Shown in pieces: positions 46,761-58,179 of a stretch of 64,000 nt of DNA. Below the pieces are notes generated by a model, which had not been told where the DNA came from, searched no databases, and saw nothing but the letters and a program-made list of their open reading frames with translations. The stretch comes from Zoroaster sp. YZ-2022 (lineage: Eukaryota; Echinodermata; Asteroidea; Forcipulatida; Zoroasteridae): assembly GCA_029582265.1 (NCBI GenBank), contig CM055816.1, forward strand, positions 868,001 through 932,000, read 5' to 3'. The position numbers and the translations under genes are program-made. Position 1 is the stretch's first letter, and every line of letters starts with the position of its first letter.

Positions 46761-49385
46761 GCAAGGTTAGTGGGAACGTTTAGAGTGGCGCGTGTTTGTT
46801 GAATAAAAGCTTCAGAAACCAACAAAATTTAATATTTAGGATGATCCTTGTCCATAATTTTACGTATGAAACAATCATCTTATAGGCGAAGGTAGGGTAG
46901 GACTGGGGAGGATGTGGGAAGGGTGTCAGGAGGGGTGGGATGCGGAATATATTCATAATTATATGTAATCAATCACTGAACTCTAAAAACTAAAGTGTTT
47001 TGAATAAACATTTTATAAACTTCTGTCAGTAACAACTATTTATAAAGTTAAATTCAGCTTTTAAACGTATTGAGAAGGGCAGTGAGAGAGTCTGAGGGGT
47101 TGTCGTGACTTTGAAATACATTAAAACTACACTATAAATAAAAATAATACCCCACTAACTGGGAATGACAGTGGTTTGCCTATATATGTGTCATCCTATT
47201 GTGTATATAAAAGGGATTTGAGCAGAAAAAGAACTTGTTTCTATGATCATTTTAATTCTCCATTTATAGGCATATTCAGATTAAATTTGTTAATACCAAG
47301 TTATTTCAGACCTGTAAACCATACCTGATTCCTAAGACATACAAATTATCTTATGGACGGGAAAGTTTGCGATGTGAGAAATATCGAGGATTTTAATGTA
47401 TCGGTATCGCCCTAAAAATATGTTTAAAAAACAATATTGGTCTGCATATACAACGCGGGCTATAATTGTCAATTTCAGATAACAAGTTACACAAAGTTGA
47501 GACTACTAGGTCAGATTTGGTATTTTGCGTGTCCTCCCCATTCCAAACATGTATACCATTATCTAATCAGGCAATCAAAAGATAAAGTTAAACTGCATGA
47601 CGTCGGAAGGCTCGTTTTGGGCTTCTTCCACTTTTCAAAGCCCCTTAATGTTGGACCCAAGATAGTCCAAAAGCAGTATATCATGCTTTACCAAAAAGTG
47701 TATAATGTCCTATAGAATCCTTAACCGGAGTAATACGGTTAATGACACAACATAATAAGCTGGAATTGTTACAGGTTAATTAATGTATGTCATGTTTCAA
47801 AGAGTGTATAAGCATACCCGTATACAGAAGCAGGTTTGCCAATATTGCCAGCATTGTACCTTCCCTTAAAAAAACCCCAAGATTTTCGAATTAAAATGTG
47901 AAACTTAGTTGGTGTAAAGAGGATGACGGTATCAATCTTCCTAAGAAAATAATTTTGTCTGGGGTGATGTCACTTTTAAGAAAAGTGAAATAATTTCTAT
48001 TTCAAATTTAGGACTGAATACTCGCGTTAGAATGAATAGCGAATATGTGAATGTATTTTTTTTAAACTATTTTCTGTTTGTATTTACTGTTTATTTTTAA
48101 ATGTATATCTTGATTAAAAGACAGTCTAGTAGCTAAGTAGTTTTTTCTCCAACATTACTAGTGCTGTACCTTCCCTATTAAGCACTCACAATCTTCTTTG
48201 TATTTCTGATCTTCTGAACGTTGGCAATTTAGTCTGTATTGACATTATTTGTCCGTTCATTTTGAGTTGTGTTTCAGTAAATTTACCCTCAAAAATGTTT
48301 TCCCCCAATCTGAAAATCCTGGCTACGTCACTGTCATTAAGTGAATATATTAATTGATGACGTAGCGTGATTAATTCATAAATGGTGTTATAATGTTACC
48401 CAAGGGTTGTTAAACATGCTTCGGTCAATCGTTTTGAAAATTATCTCATTTGTACGACTACAAGGAATGTAAAAATGGTGTTTGGATTAAAATCAACATT
48501 GCCAGTAAAATAGCAAACCATGTAGAATAGGTTTTCGGTTGTTTAATCTCTCTTGTTTTTTAGAATCTATATTATTTCACAGTTGGAGTTGGATTTAACT
48601 TAAGCGAATGGGTACACGTAGAATGCAAAGATTCTAAAATCTAAATTGAGATAATTATTGCATTTTCTTGTAGAGTTTGTGTCTGATTTACAAGTCTACC
48701 TAAGGGAAAATATCGTCACGATCAGAACAGACTTTCAACAAGGCAAGGAATCGGTGTCCTAGTTTAAGATGAACACAGTGACTGAACATTTCTGGCTCAT
48801 TTATGCAGCAGCAATGGTAATATGACCTTATCATCTGGGGTATTATTTTCAGTCACATACGGTAGTTAATCTAAAACTAGCACTCCGATTCCATGCCCTG
48901 TTGATCGTGACGATATTGTCTCTTTAATATTACAGTCAATAAAATGTTATATTCACTGGAGAAATAAAGTGGTGGGAAGTTTCTTACTTTAAGACATATA
49001 TTTTTTGAGTGAATCCTCCTTGTCCCATCATGTGTGTCTATTATTAATGTTGTAGTATAGCAGATTTCATTACTTTCACTTAAGGATTTGTTGAATTTGA
49101 TATCAAATAATTAACCGGAACATGGATAAAGAGTAGTTAGAAAGACAATAAATGTATATCACCGCGTGATTGGATTAACAATGTTCGGATCAAACATTTT
49201 GTGAAATTAATAAAACAAATTTATTTTGAAAGTCATTTTCCCCTTATTTTGTTAATAATTGTACAATGATATGAGAGATAAAACAATATCGACGAATAAT
49301 TTCTAGTTATACATTATGAAGAGGTTAGTGAACTCATTTATTATGCTATATGTTTGCTTATTTTGGTTCTCTCTCTGCGTATCCA
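46760..49385. other. About 2.6 kb without a supported gene
   Basis: Contains inverted copies of the 40125-40345 repeat (47750-47890) and a dispersed copy of part of the 21-24 kb duplication (48715-48925). The 92-codon plus frame at 47437-47715 has ordinary composition but no domain, signal or splice support. Confidence 0.45.
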
Positions 49386-49394
49386 GTGTGACAA

Positions 49395-49860
49395 AAGGTC
49401 TACATTATGAAAAGAGGGTGCGCTGGTAAAATGGGGGTACATTGTGAAAAGGTGTCACACTACAAAAAGGAGTACAATTGTGAAACGGAGGCATGCTGTT
49501 AAAAATGGGATACGTTACAAAAATAATAATAATAAGGGTTACATTGCAAATGTGGGTACACGGTAAATAGGGGTACATGTTAAATAGGGGGTACACTGAT
49601 AAAAAGGGTACATTGTTAAGAGAGGTAACCTGCTAAAAAAGGTACATTGTTAAGAGGAGTAACCTGCTAAAAAAGGTACATTGTTAAGAGGGGACAATCT
49701 GCCAAAATGAGAACATTGTGAAAAGGGGCACACTTCTTAAAAAAGGTACATTGCAAAAAAAGAGAAACACTGCCCAAAACTGGATATTGTGAAAAACGGG
49801 TACACTGCTTAAAATTAGGGTACATTGTGAAAATGGAGCACACTGCTGAAACAATAACAG
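49395..49860. repeat. ~35-bp minisatellite
   Basis: Repeated GGGTACATTGTGAAAAGGGG and TACACTGCTAAAAA units with frequent substitutions, about thirteen in all. It ends at the small MITE that follows. Confidence 0.85.
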
Positions 49861-49863
49861 ATT

Positions 49864-49978
49864 TCGGTCGTTCGATCAGTGAAAATTATTGTTTGCTGCT
49901 GTCAGACGTCAGTTTTTTATTTTATTGTTTTGTATACGAATGAATCTCGGACTTTTCACTGATTAAACGACCGAAAAG
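49864..49978. mobile_element. ~115-bp MITE
   Basis: Ends TTTCGGTCGTTCGATCAGTG and, reverse complemented, TTTTCGGTCGTTTAATCAGTG (both continuing AAAA). The inverted repeats are about 24 bp with two differences. Inserted at the end of the 35-bp minisatellite. No clear target duplication. Confidence 0.7.
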
Positions 49979-50151
49979 GGGAAATGTGATATAATCTTAC
50001 AAAATGAGTCTGAAGTGGCCAAACTGCCTTTTCATAAAACGAATCAATGTATCTCTTACAATAACAATCTTAATTTACAATATATTGTATTTGTTTTACT
50101 GAGATCAAAAAAAGACTCTTTTTGTAGGATCCGTTCACAAATGTTACTTAC

Positions 50152-50197
50152 CCCACAGCACAACGACCAAGAATCTCATCCATTGCAAGGTGGTCAT
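50152..50197 (-). CDS. Candidate first coding exon with signal peptide
   Basis: On the minus strand ATG at 50197 begins MTTLQWMRFLVVVLW and runs directly into a strong donor, TGG G|GTAAGT (exon ends at 50152, phase 1). The hydrophobic core suits a signal peptide interrupted by an intron. Upstream on the minus strand are GC-richer sequence, CCAAT/ATTGG motifs (50410-50480, 50338), and TATAAAGCTATATATG near 50470, compatible with a promoter and 5' untranslated region. The next exon should start in phase 1 at lower coordinates, but none was found among the repeats. The open plus-strand frame over the same DNA (50015-50530) is regarded as a shadow. Confidence 0.5.
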
Positions 50198-50399
50198 CTC
50201 GTCGAGGATGCAGTGTCCCGTCAACCGATGAAACTAGATGCAATCTCCTCAGGAAATGTAGGGAACAACTCTATCCACGATGAAAGAAAGCTTTCAGGAA
50301 CTCCAGGTTTGCGTCTCCTTTCCGTGCCGCGCTGGTCCAATCTAACTGAAACCGCTCATCTCTCGCTCATTAAAACAATCGCGCCCACAAGCTTGATGA

Positions 50400-50540
50400 T
50401 ACCAGGTATTTTCAAGATGAGACATCCAATCAGAGGCCGGCATGTGGATATGACGTACATATATAGCTTTATAATTGGTCCTTCCTATGGGCGTATAATA
50501 CGCATGTACGCTCCGCCTACCTATGGTTGAAACATTATAA
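50400..50540 (-). promoter_or_regulatory. Possible promoter of the 50197 exon
   Basis: Minus-strand reading shows ACCAATTATAAAGCTATATATG, TGACGTCA-like ACGTCATATCC and CTCTGATTGGATG (an inverted CCAAT box) within 150 bp, about 200-300 bp before the candidate start codon. Inference from motif clustering only. Confidence 0.3.
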
Positions 50541-50804
50541 TATACATGGCAATAGTTTACCCAGAGGACCACCGTCGTTAAAATTAACACAGCAGCATTA
50601 ATAACCAGTAGAAAAACACCAAGGCCCATACTTGTTCTAAGGTATAATAATTATATTAAAGCTAGTATACACTTGTTGTAAAATGTATGTAAATGCATCT
50701 ATACTAATTTACTAAGATATAATTATGTATAAAAACCAACCTGTTAATGTTTCAGCTTATTTCATTGTGTCGTCGAGAAAATGAGAATTCATTCAGGTTG
50801 TTCG

Positions 50805-51330
50805 TATTCGTTCATATTTTGGTAATAATTTCACTAAAATATTACTAAATTTTACTAAAATTTTACTAAATTTTACTCAAATTTTACTAAAACGATAGCA
50901 CCTGATACAGATATTTTCTGGGAATTTATACACCGTGTAAAACTGTTATAATTGATTTGTTATGAGATTGCTGATAGTTTTTAATGAGTGTATAGTTGCT
51001 AATTAGACTGGGTTTAGAAGCAATCGAGTGAGTTATTCTGAGGTAAGTCATCACTGTGTTGAATGTAATACTTCTATATGATCACTGTAGAAGTATTGCA
51101 TCCCTGACCGACAAACAGACAAACACCCAACACTAATCGTCGAGAATACAGTGAGAATGCATTCAGGTTGTTTGTATTCGTTCATTGAATTTCTGTCTTT
51201 GTATGACAAATTAATTTTGGTAATAATTTCACTAAATTATTACTAAACATTTTACTAGATTTTACTAAAATTTTACTAAATTTTCCAAAACGTTTACTAA
51301 ATTTAAAAAATAAATTACTAAATTTTACTA
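50805..51330. repeat. Paired TTTTACTAAA-rich repeats
   Basis: 50760-50910 and 51140-51335 share GAGAAT..CATTCAGGTTGTT, GTATTCGTTCAT, TTTGGTAATAATTTCACTAA and runs of ATTTTACTAAA, followed by CGATAGCACC(T/C)G. A direct duplication about 380-420 bp apart. Confidence 0.75.
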
Positions 51331-51334
51331 AATC

Positions 51335-51622
51335 GATAGCACCCGTGACACTTGTGTCCTTGAGCAAGACACTTAATCATAATTGCTTCTCTCCACCCAG
51401 GGGTTAAATGGGTACCTGTGAAGGCAGAGTTGGTTTGCTCTATATGCGCTAGAAATGGCAGCAATTGAGCTGTATACTCCCCAGGGAGCTGAGATGTTTC
51501 AGGAATGATTTATGAGCCTTATGAGCCTTATGAGCAGGGATAATAATATAATGCGCCTTGAGCACCACTTAGTTGGTGGATACGTGCGCTATATAAATCC
51601 ACACATTATTATTATTATTATA
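51335..51622 (+). mobile_element. L2/CR1-like 3' end
   Basis: GTGTCCTTGAGCAAGACACT TAATC, CTCCACCCAGGGGTTAAATG and GGTACCTGTGAAGGC resemble the conserved 3' region of L2-type LINEs and their SINEs. The same tail as at 5962-6085 follows (GCGCCTTGAGCACCACTTAG, GTGCGCTATATAAATCCACA), then an ATT microsatellite. Truncated at the 5' side; no reverse transcriptase attached. Confidence 0.6.
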
Positions 51623-52242
51623 CAATGTGCAATGCAGAGGTACCAGTCTAAATACAATCGCCAATTGCCGTACAGGTTTCACGGTCGTGTAGACAACTGG
51701 AAATGCGTATACGTGACCTTTGACCTTATTGTTGTTTTTTGGACATTTCTCGGTAATTACACGATACCTGGATTTTGTTTTTTGAAGAAAACCTTCCAAA
51801 AATGATTATCTATCAAGCCCATTTTTTGCACTTTTAGGCGGTGTGTACCTTTAAGGTTTGAAATTAGGAGATTGATCAAAATTGTTTAACGTAGGTCTAT
51901 ATATTTTTATCTTACGATTTTATTTTAGTAATATTTATTTGAACAAAAGTATGGGATTCTGAAATTTTGGTCATTGGTGTATAAATTACAGGAAATACAT
52001 TTTAAAATTACTTTGGAGGAGTTGCGATCATTATTTTGAATTGAATCTCCTTTTTAACAGGCTTGAACTTCATCACCTGACAACGGGTCTTGTTTTGACT
52101 TGTTTTAACAACAGAGTGTACAATTGACCAATAAGAATCACAACCTTTACTTTTATACCTTCAATAATCCAAATATAAACAGATTATTAATAATTTCCAC
52201 ACATAATTGTTGAACTTAATTGTTTACAGTATCAAATTGCAA

Positions 52243-52943
52243 TAATGAAAACAACGTTTAACATTCAATAGTCTGTTCTCAGTAAGAGCTGAAACCTCTC
52301 ATATAATACGAGCTGACAGCAGGCGGAAAAACGTAATGAAACACTAAATTGGCCTGACTTCTAATTTATTAATTTCATATCTCATGTTGACAAATGATTT
52401 ATATGATACACCTAATTCATTCCGGACAGAAAGAGTTAACTCTTTCTCTCCGGTGCGACAGCGCGAACACCTCTTTTTGTTCGTTTATTTAGGTGTTCAC
52501 GTGCGACAGCGCAATCGTGTGTTGAATTTGAATTTCAATAACATTCATTTACTGAATTTCAATAACATTTAATTACGAAATTAAAAGTCAAGGACTTTGG
52601 ACTTGAAATGGCTCATTAAGTGGAAACACCCGCAGTCGGCTTGTAAATTGAGAGGTTTCAGCTCTTGCTGAGAACAGACTATTTTTGTTCTGTTTTTGTT
52701 CGGTATTGTTATGCTTGTAACGGTAATTATCTCAAACAAAATGACAATAAAACTAACGAATATCATAAATCATTTGTCAACATGAGATATGAAATCAATA
52801 AATTTGAAGTCTTATTGGTGACAGGCCAATTTAGTGTTTCATTACATTTTTCCGCCTGCTGTCAGCTCGTATTATATGAGAGGTTTCAGCTCTTACTGAG
52901 AACAGACTATTGAATGTTAAACGTTGTTTTCATTATACTCAGA
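52243..52943. mobile_element. ~700-bp foldback element with ~180-bp arms
   Basis: The left arm (from TAATGAAAACAACGTTTAAC) and right arm (ending GTTAAACGTTGTTTTCATTA) are inverted copies over about 180 bp, including AGTCTGTTCTCAGTAAGAGC, CGAGCTGACAGCAGGCGGAA, AATGAAACACTAAATTGGCC and ATCTCATGTTGACAAATGAT. A third partial copy of one arm segment (GAGAGGTTTCAGCTCTTGCT) lies at 52650. The middle holds twice-repeated GTGCGACAGCGC. No transposase. Confidence 0.8.
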
Positions 52944-53029
52944 CAACAAACAGGGGCAATCACCAACTATTTGACTTCTCGCCACAGCTTGACACTGCAA
53001 TTTATTTAAATGCAAACCTGCAAATTAAA

Positions 53030-53710
53030 CATCAAATATAATAACACCAAATAGACAATACTTTTGAAAATGGCAAGGAGCCGGATACCGAAACACAGGG
53101 CAAACCGGCTTGGACAAACGCACAGGACATACATGTAACAGATGGACTACCACGTCCATCCAACATAAATTTATGAACCATTTGTTCATATCACATGTGG
53201 CCACCACAAGGACAACCATGTCCTTACCAACATAAAACACAATGGACTACCACGCCCATGTGTATCCACACAATGGACTACTACGCCCATGTGTATCCAC
53301 ACACAACACCACATGAACACTTGGGGTCCAATGACCCCGATACAGGTCGAAAACCCGACCTCCACAAGTGAACACACCACAGTCAACACACCTTGCCTTA
53401 ACCATCCAACTATGCACACCGTGCACCTATCAATGAAGTATTTAAAAACATACACAAATTGTTATTCCCCAAGTTGGAAAACGAGGGGGAAAGGATGGCC
53501 CCGAAGGAACCGCCGGGCACCCTAAATCTAACTTTACCGTTAATTAACAAAGATAAAGTGTAACCCAGTCCTACTAACACATCAGAAATTCCCCAAGTTG
53601 GAAAACGAGGGGGACAGTTAAGATAGCCCGACCGAAACCCGGAAGGCACTATCGTAATAAAAATTACATAACCTTGGCCTTTACAAATAGAAATTACTTG
53701 ATACAATTTG
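53030..53710. repeat. Short direct repeats beside the DIRS-like element
   Basis: ATGGACTACCACGCCCATGT GTATCCACAC repeats at 53240-53305, and CCCCAAGTTGGAAAACGAGG GGGA at 53467 and 53590. They may be part of the untranslated or terminal region of the retroelement. I could not define its ends. Confidence 0.5.
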
Positions 53711-53759
53711 ACCTACGAAATTAAATTATAATACTTCAAATATTTTTGTAATTTTCTGC

Positions 53760-54012
53760 AAAATCGCCTAAACGCGCAACGCGCGCCCCAAGAAAATTGA
53801 CAGAACCCCAAACAGCAAACCCCCAGGCAAAAATTAAAGAGTATAATACAAGCAGTGAAATTATCACAAAAAACAGCATTGCCAGCTTCCGAGAGATGGA
53901 CACCATCAAACCTATAGCGTGACAAATCTGACCAAATGAACTGGGGTGCTGCAAAACCATGCACTGAAAACGTGACAAAGAATACATTAGAAAACCCTGG
54001 GGCATGCACCAC
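53760..54012 (-). pseudogene. Possible SGNH-hydrolase-like remnant downstream of RNase H
   Basis: The minus frame contains RYRFDGVHLSEAGNAVF near 53920-53870. D-G-V-H-L-S-x-x-G-N resembles the Asp/His-bearing block V of SGNH/GDSL hydrolases. Some DIRS-like elements in animal genomes carry such a domain after RNase H. Earlier blocks are not visible, and hydrophobic frames around it are probably decay, so this is tentative. Confidence 0.35.
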
Positions 54013-55230
54013 TTAAAAGACGATATTGTACTGCAGGCAATGTAACACAAACAATCTAACAAGATGCATAATCCTATCACACTGTGATGTTTGACTATTA
54101 ATAATATGAACAAGTGCAGAATTATCCAGATCGGAACTTAACCCGCCAATTTGCCAACAGGGGACCCCAGCACAATACAGCCACCAGCAACGGGAAAAAT
54201 TCAAGAATTGCAATAGAAGGTGGGTGCTCGAGTATGCATGATGGCCAACGACCTTGGACCCCCTTGCCTTGAAAAATTGCACCGTATACCCTACGGAGGC
54301 TGCTGCGTCTGTAAATAACTCTACAGAATCATCCCATGCACTGCCCAAAATTGGGGACACCCCATTGAAGTGTTCCAAGAACTCTAGCCACATAAGCAAG
54401 TCCAGCCTTGCCCCTTTAGACACACGCACCTGGTGGTGAGGCTTAGATAGACCACGAGAGAGAGAGAGAGAGTGAGCAATAAGTCGTCTCAAAAAGGCCC
54501 GCCCTGGTGACACTGCCCTGCAAACAAAGTTCAAGGAACCAACAAGCGATTGCAGTTCTTACAAGTGCGGTATGCATTTTGTTGCAGAGTGCATTCACCT
54601 TCACCGCAGGCACCCTAACTTGCTGAGAAACAGTATCAATCTCTAAACCAAGATAAGTTATGACCTGCACTGGGCCTAAAGTTTTCTCTACCGCTAAAGG
54701 CACATCCAACTCCTCGCATAAACCTGTAAAGGCCAAAAGTGCCTGCCCACAAGTCTGAGAAGAGGTGCCAATAAACAAAAAATCATCTAAATAATGAGTT
54801 ACAAACTGTGAATGAGCAACCTGCTTAACCTGAAATTCTAAAAATGTACTGAACAATTCAAACAGTGAACATGAAATAGAACATCCCATAGGCAAGCATT
54901 TATCATAATCACTGCGTAAAGCCTAACAATTCATAATCCTCAGGGAGCACTGCATGGGAGCAGTCTGAAGGCAGATTTAATGTCAGATTTTGCCAGCCAA
55001 GCGCCCACACCCGCCCGCTTGACAAGGTCAACAGCCGTGTCAGTTGAAGCATAATGCACAACACGATCCCGCACAATAAAAACGTAAATTTACCTACCCG
55101 ACGGATGTTACAAATGGTGAATACGCCGAAATGCTTGGGCACAAGACCAATTGGGGAACACTGCAACAGAGGCAAAGGACGGGCAGCGAAGGGACCCACA
55201 ATACGGCCTTAAACTTAATTATTAAGAAAG
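54013..55230 (-). pseudogene. DIRS-like reverse transcriptase and RNase H, frameshifted
   Basis: Reading the minus strand from 55230 down, in several frames: PLLQCSPIGLVPKH (RT finger region) near 55180-55130, VWALG.. and PEDYELLGFT near 54940-54910, MPMGCSISCSLFE at 54895, the catalytic HYLDDFLFIG near 54793, and VITYLGLEIDT near 54665. RNase H follows: VELFTDAAASVGYTVQFF near 54320, then DLDNSALVHIINSQTSQCDR near 54130-54090. Y-L-D-D and the F-T-D-A / D-N-S-A-x-V-H-I motifs are typical of DIRS-type elements. Several frame changes make it inactive. No tyrosine recombinase was identified. Confidence 0.8.
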
Positions 55231-55524
55231 CTTCCACGCACAACATGTGGGCGTTGTGCGGCGATGGTAAACAAACTGAATCCCTACACACCCGCAGACC
55301 TAAATAACCAAAACCACATAAGTAAAACAGAAACTGCATTTTTATCAGGGTAACAACGTTCTAACCATTCCGCGACACAAACAGCTTAACTGGCGTTGGC
55401 GGAACGAAAATTCACGGGCTTAATTACCCTGAGGCACAAACCTGGCCACTGGCAAATTTGATTGTGGCACAACTTGCAACAGCTGACGCTGACCGCCATA
55501 TTGTGGCACTGGCGCCCGCTTGCG

Positions 55525-55808
55525 TATTTTTTTTTTACACCGCAGCGACGGGTTTTGTGCGCATTTCGCCCTTGTGTCAAGACTATGAACCCATTCAGCA
55601 CGCATGCGCGCGAAGGGAATTTCGACACGCAAAAAAAACCTACCATCAACGGAGAGGGAATGGCTCCATGAGTTCCACTGCAGAGCGCCATGGTCGACTG
55701 CAGCTTGGAGTTTTCTATCGTCGCGCGCCTAGGGTTTCGTAGTCTCTCTCTCAAGACCGGAATTGGCACTTTTACTGCACAAAACCCGTCGCTGCGGTGT
55801 AAAAAATA
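55525..55808. mobile_element. MITE nested in the DIRS-like element
   Basis: Ends TTTTTTACACCGCAGCGACG (continuing GGTTTTGTGC) and the reverse complement at 55777-55808 form inverted repeats of about 30 bp. It lies between the zinc-knuckle region and the reverse transcriptase, so it inserted into the retroelement. Its interior is GC-rich (CAGCACGCATGCGCGCGAAG) but frames on both strands are symmetric artefacts. Confidence 0.8.
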
Positions 55809-55829
55809 TATACGCCGCCCGCTTACCAA

Positions 55830-56573
55830 ACCCCCGCTTACCAGCATGTGACCGGTCACCCGCGAATCCGACCGCCACTAGAGACTGTTTGTTGCTCTGG
55901 TTACCAGAACGGCACGTTAGTGCACTATGACCTGCACGGAAGCATACACTATACTTATAATGTGCATATCCACAAGCTGTAAAACGGCACCCACCCAACC
56001 GGTTAAAAGCATAATTTGTGTATGAACGGCCAGAATTAAAAACATTTTGGCTGGAGTAACCATGTACAGTAGGACCGAATGACGAAACAGCGGCAACCGT
56101 GACCCACAACTCCATATCCATTTCGCCCCAACTACTGCTAGGAACGGCTGCGCGGCGCAGCCTAAATTGCGCAACATACGCCCGCCAAACTGAGCCGCAG
56201 CCAAGCGGATTGTCTCAGCATATTTAAGTAGCCCCACTGCCCAAGACGAGTGTTTCACAATATAAATGGCCATAAACACATTGAATGCTGAAACCCACTT
56301 ATCTAAAGTATCGACCTTACCTTTGGGCTGCACTGCCGGCTTAAGCACCATACTACCCCCTTCATTAAACGCAAAAACCACCTCCGATTGTTGTTGCTTA
56401 CGTGACAAAAGTAGCACAGAATTACAATGTAACAATTGGGCAAGGTCAACAAATCCCCCGTCCCAAATTTCCTGTTTCATATCAGAGGGTACTGCAAAGC
56501 CCAATGAACAACTCTTCTTTAAACTAGGGACAGCAGTTGGCAAACCAGCTTGGCAAGGCAAGCTCACACTCAC
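55830..56573 (-). pseudogene. DIRS-like gag region with zinc-knuckle-like motif
   Basis: The minus frame from 56573 contains LGFAVPSDMKQEIWDGGFVD LAQLL, then VDTLDKWVSAFNVFMAIYIV, then WAVGLLKYAETIRLAAAQFG. This pattern (I-W-x-G-x-F-V-D-L, W-x-x-A-F-x-V-F-M-A-I-Y, L-L-K-Y-A-E-T-I-R) is familiar from gag-like ORFs of DIRS elements in marine animals. In a neighbouring frame (56121 down) GGCRFTACGYAHYKYSVCFR AGHSALTC, near 55990-55910, looks like the cysteine/histidine nucleic-acid-binding segment that follows. A frame change lies between them near 56120. Confidence 0.75.
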
Positions 56574-56879
56574 TCAACCCCACGGGCTGATTACCCAGCT
56601 TGGCGTTAAAACTACCCTGGATTAAACCCCTACACAAACATTAACTGAAGAGGTACCTACGCCTAAGGAAAATCTCACCACCCTGACCGTTACCATGGTT
56701 AGCAGTTCCCTACACTGGCGTGACTGGGGCCGAGTTGCCATCTCCCTGCCACTTGCCACTGGCACCGATGATCCCTCAACATTTAGTAGGTACGTGAGAA
56801 TCATGCACGTATCGCGCTGTCAGGAAGTTCCCCGATACATGTGTCAGCACCGCGTAACAGCATGAGCGAAGGGGTGACT

Positions 56880-57565
56880 TGTATTGTTTATGTTTATGTT
56901 TATACAATTTAGTATAGCGCTCAATACTGGCAGTTGAAAAGCTATTCACTGGCGCTTTACAAAAAAGAATAGAAATACAAAATATACAACATATACAAAT
57001 ACACACGTTAAGCATAAGAAACATAATACTCGAAGAAAAATGCTCGTGCAAACAGGAAGGTTTTTTAGTTTTGATTTGAACATTCAAGCTGTATCGTGTT
57101 CAAGTTCTTCACATTGTTCGGCAGATCGTTCCATAAAATTTGGGGCTCCAGCCCAAAGGACACTGAAAAGATCTGTCACGGAATGTGGCATTTCGTGAAC
57201 GGAACATGTAATACACAGTCACTGGCAGAACGTGTAGAATAATGGCTTTTCACGTAGCCGAAGTAAATTCGCAAGATAAGTGGGGTACCCAGGTGGTGAA
57301 GACACTTGTACACGAGAACGACCAGTTTGTACTCAGCGCGGACATGTATGGGAAGAATGTGCAGTTTCTTGAGAGCATCTGTGGAACTTGAGAACTTCGA
57401 TCTGCTAATGATAATTTTACAGCAGTTTGGGTTCCCTGTGCGTTGTAGTGGCCATAATGATGATTTAGGCAAATTAATAAAAAGTGAATTAGCATAATCC
57501 ATGTGGAGAAAAAATATATTCGTTGGGGTAGCTTGTCGTTCAATGTTGGTCCAATCGAAACCATT
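56880..57565 (-). pseudogene. LINE fragment: C-terminal end of a reverse-transcriptase ORF and 3' UTR
   Basis: The minus frame from about 57502 reads MDYANSLFINLPKSSLWPLQ R, then KFSSSTDALKKLHILPIHVR AEYKLVVLVYKCLH. This is the region downstream of the RT core in CR1/L2/Jockey-type LINEs (D-Y-x-N-x-L, L-H-x-L-P-I/V-x-x-R, Y-K). The W-N-D-L-P-type motif follows in another frame near 57135. The tail to about 56880 is untranslated. It runs off the gap on its 5' side and is frameshifted. Confidence 0.75.
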
Positions 57566-57679
57566 TCTTTTGCGATGACGTAGCCCAGACCCTCTCTTTA
57601 AAAAGCCCTCAATGTCGTCGATTTTTTCAATGGCCGCCGCCCGCCTGAAGAGAGAAAAAATTTTTGGGTTTTGGGAAAA

Positions 57680-58179
57680 NNNNNNNNNNNNNNNNNNNNN
57701 NNNNNNNNNNNNNNNNNNNNNNNNNNNNNNNNNNNNNNNNNNNNNNNNNNNNNNNNNNNNNNNNNNNNNNNNNNNNNNNNNNNNNNNNNNNNNNNNNNNN
57801 NNNNNNNNNNNNNNNNNNNNNNNNNNNNNNNNNNNNNNNNNNNNNNNNNNNNNNNNNNNNNNNNNNNNNNNNNNNNNNNNNNNNNNNNNNNNNNNNNNNN
57901 NNNNNNNNNNNNNNNNNNNNNNNNNNNNNNNNNNNNNNNNNNNNNNNNNNNNNNNNNNNNNNNNNNNNNNNNNNNNNNNNNNNNNNNNNNNNNNNNNNNN
58001 NNNNNNNNNNNNNNNNNNNNNNNNNNNNNNNNNNNNNNNNNNNNNNNNNNNNNNNNNNNNNNNNNNNNNNNNNNNNNNNNNNNNNNNNNNNNNNNNNNNN
58101 NNNNNNNNNNNNNNNNNNNNNNNNNNNNNNNNNNNNNNNNNNNNNNNNNNNNNNNNNNNNNNNNNNNNNNNNNNNNNNN
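57680..58179. other. Assembly gap, 500 N
   Basis: Exactly 500 N. It separates two oppositely oriented LINE pieces. Frames spanning it are not meaningful. Confidence 1.

Noticed and set aside
50015..50530. 171-codon plus-strand frame
   Set aside because: It is open by chance opposite the minus-strand signal-peptide exon and promoter; no splice sites, domain or balanced start context support it.
53713..54113. Hydrophobic 99-125 codon minus frames as a host membrane protein
   Set aside because: They overlap each other in different frames directly downstream of the DIRS RNase H and are retroelement remains.
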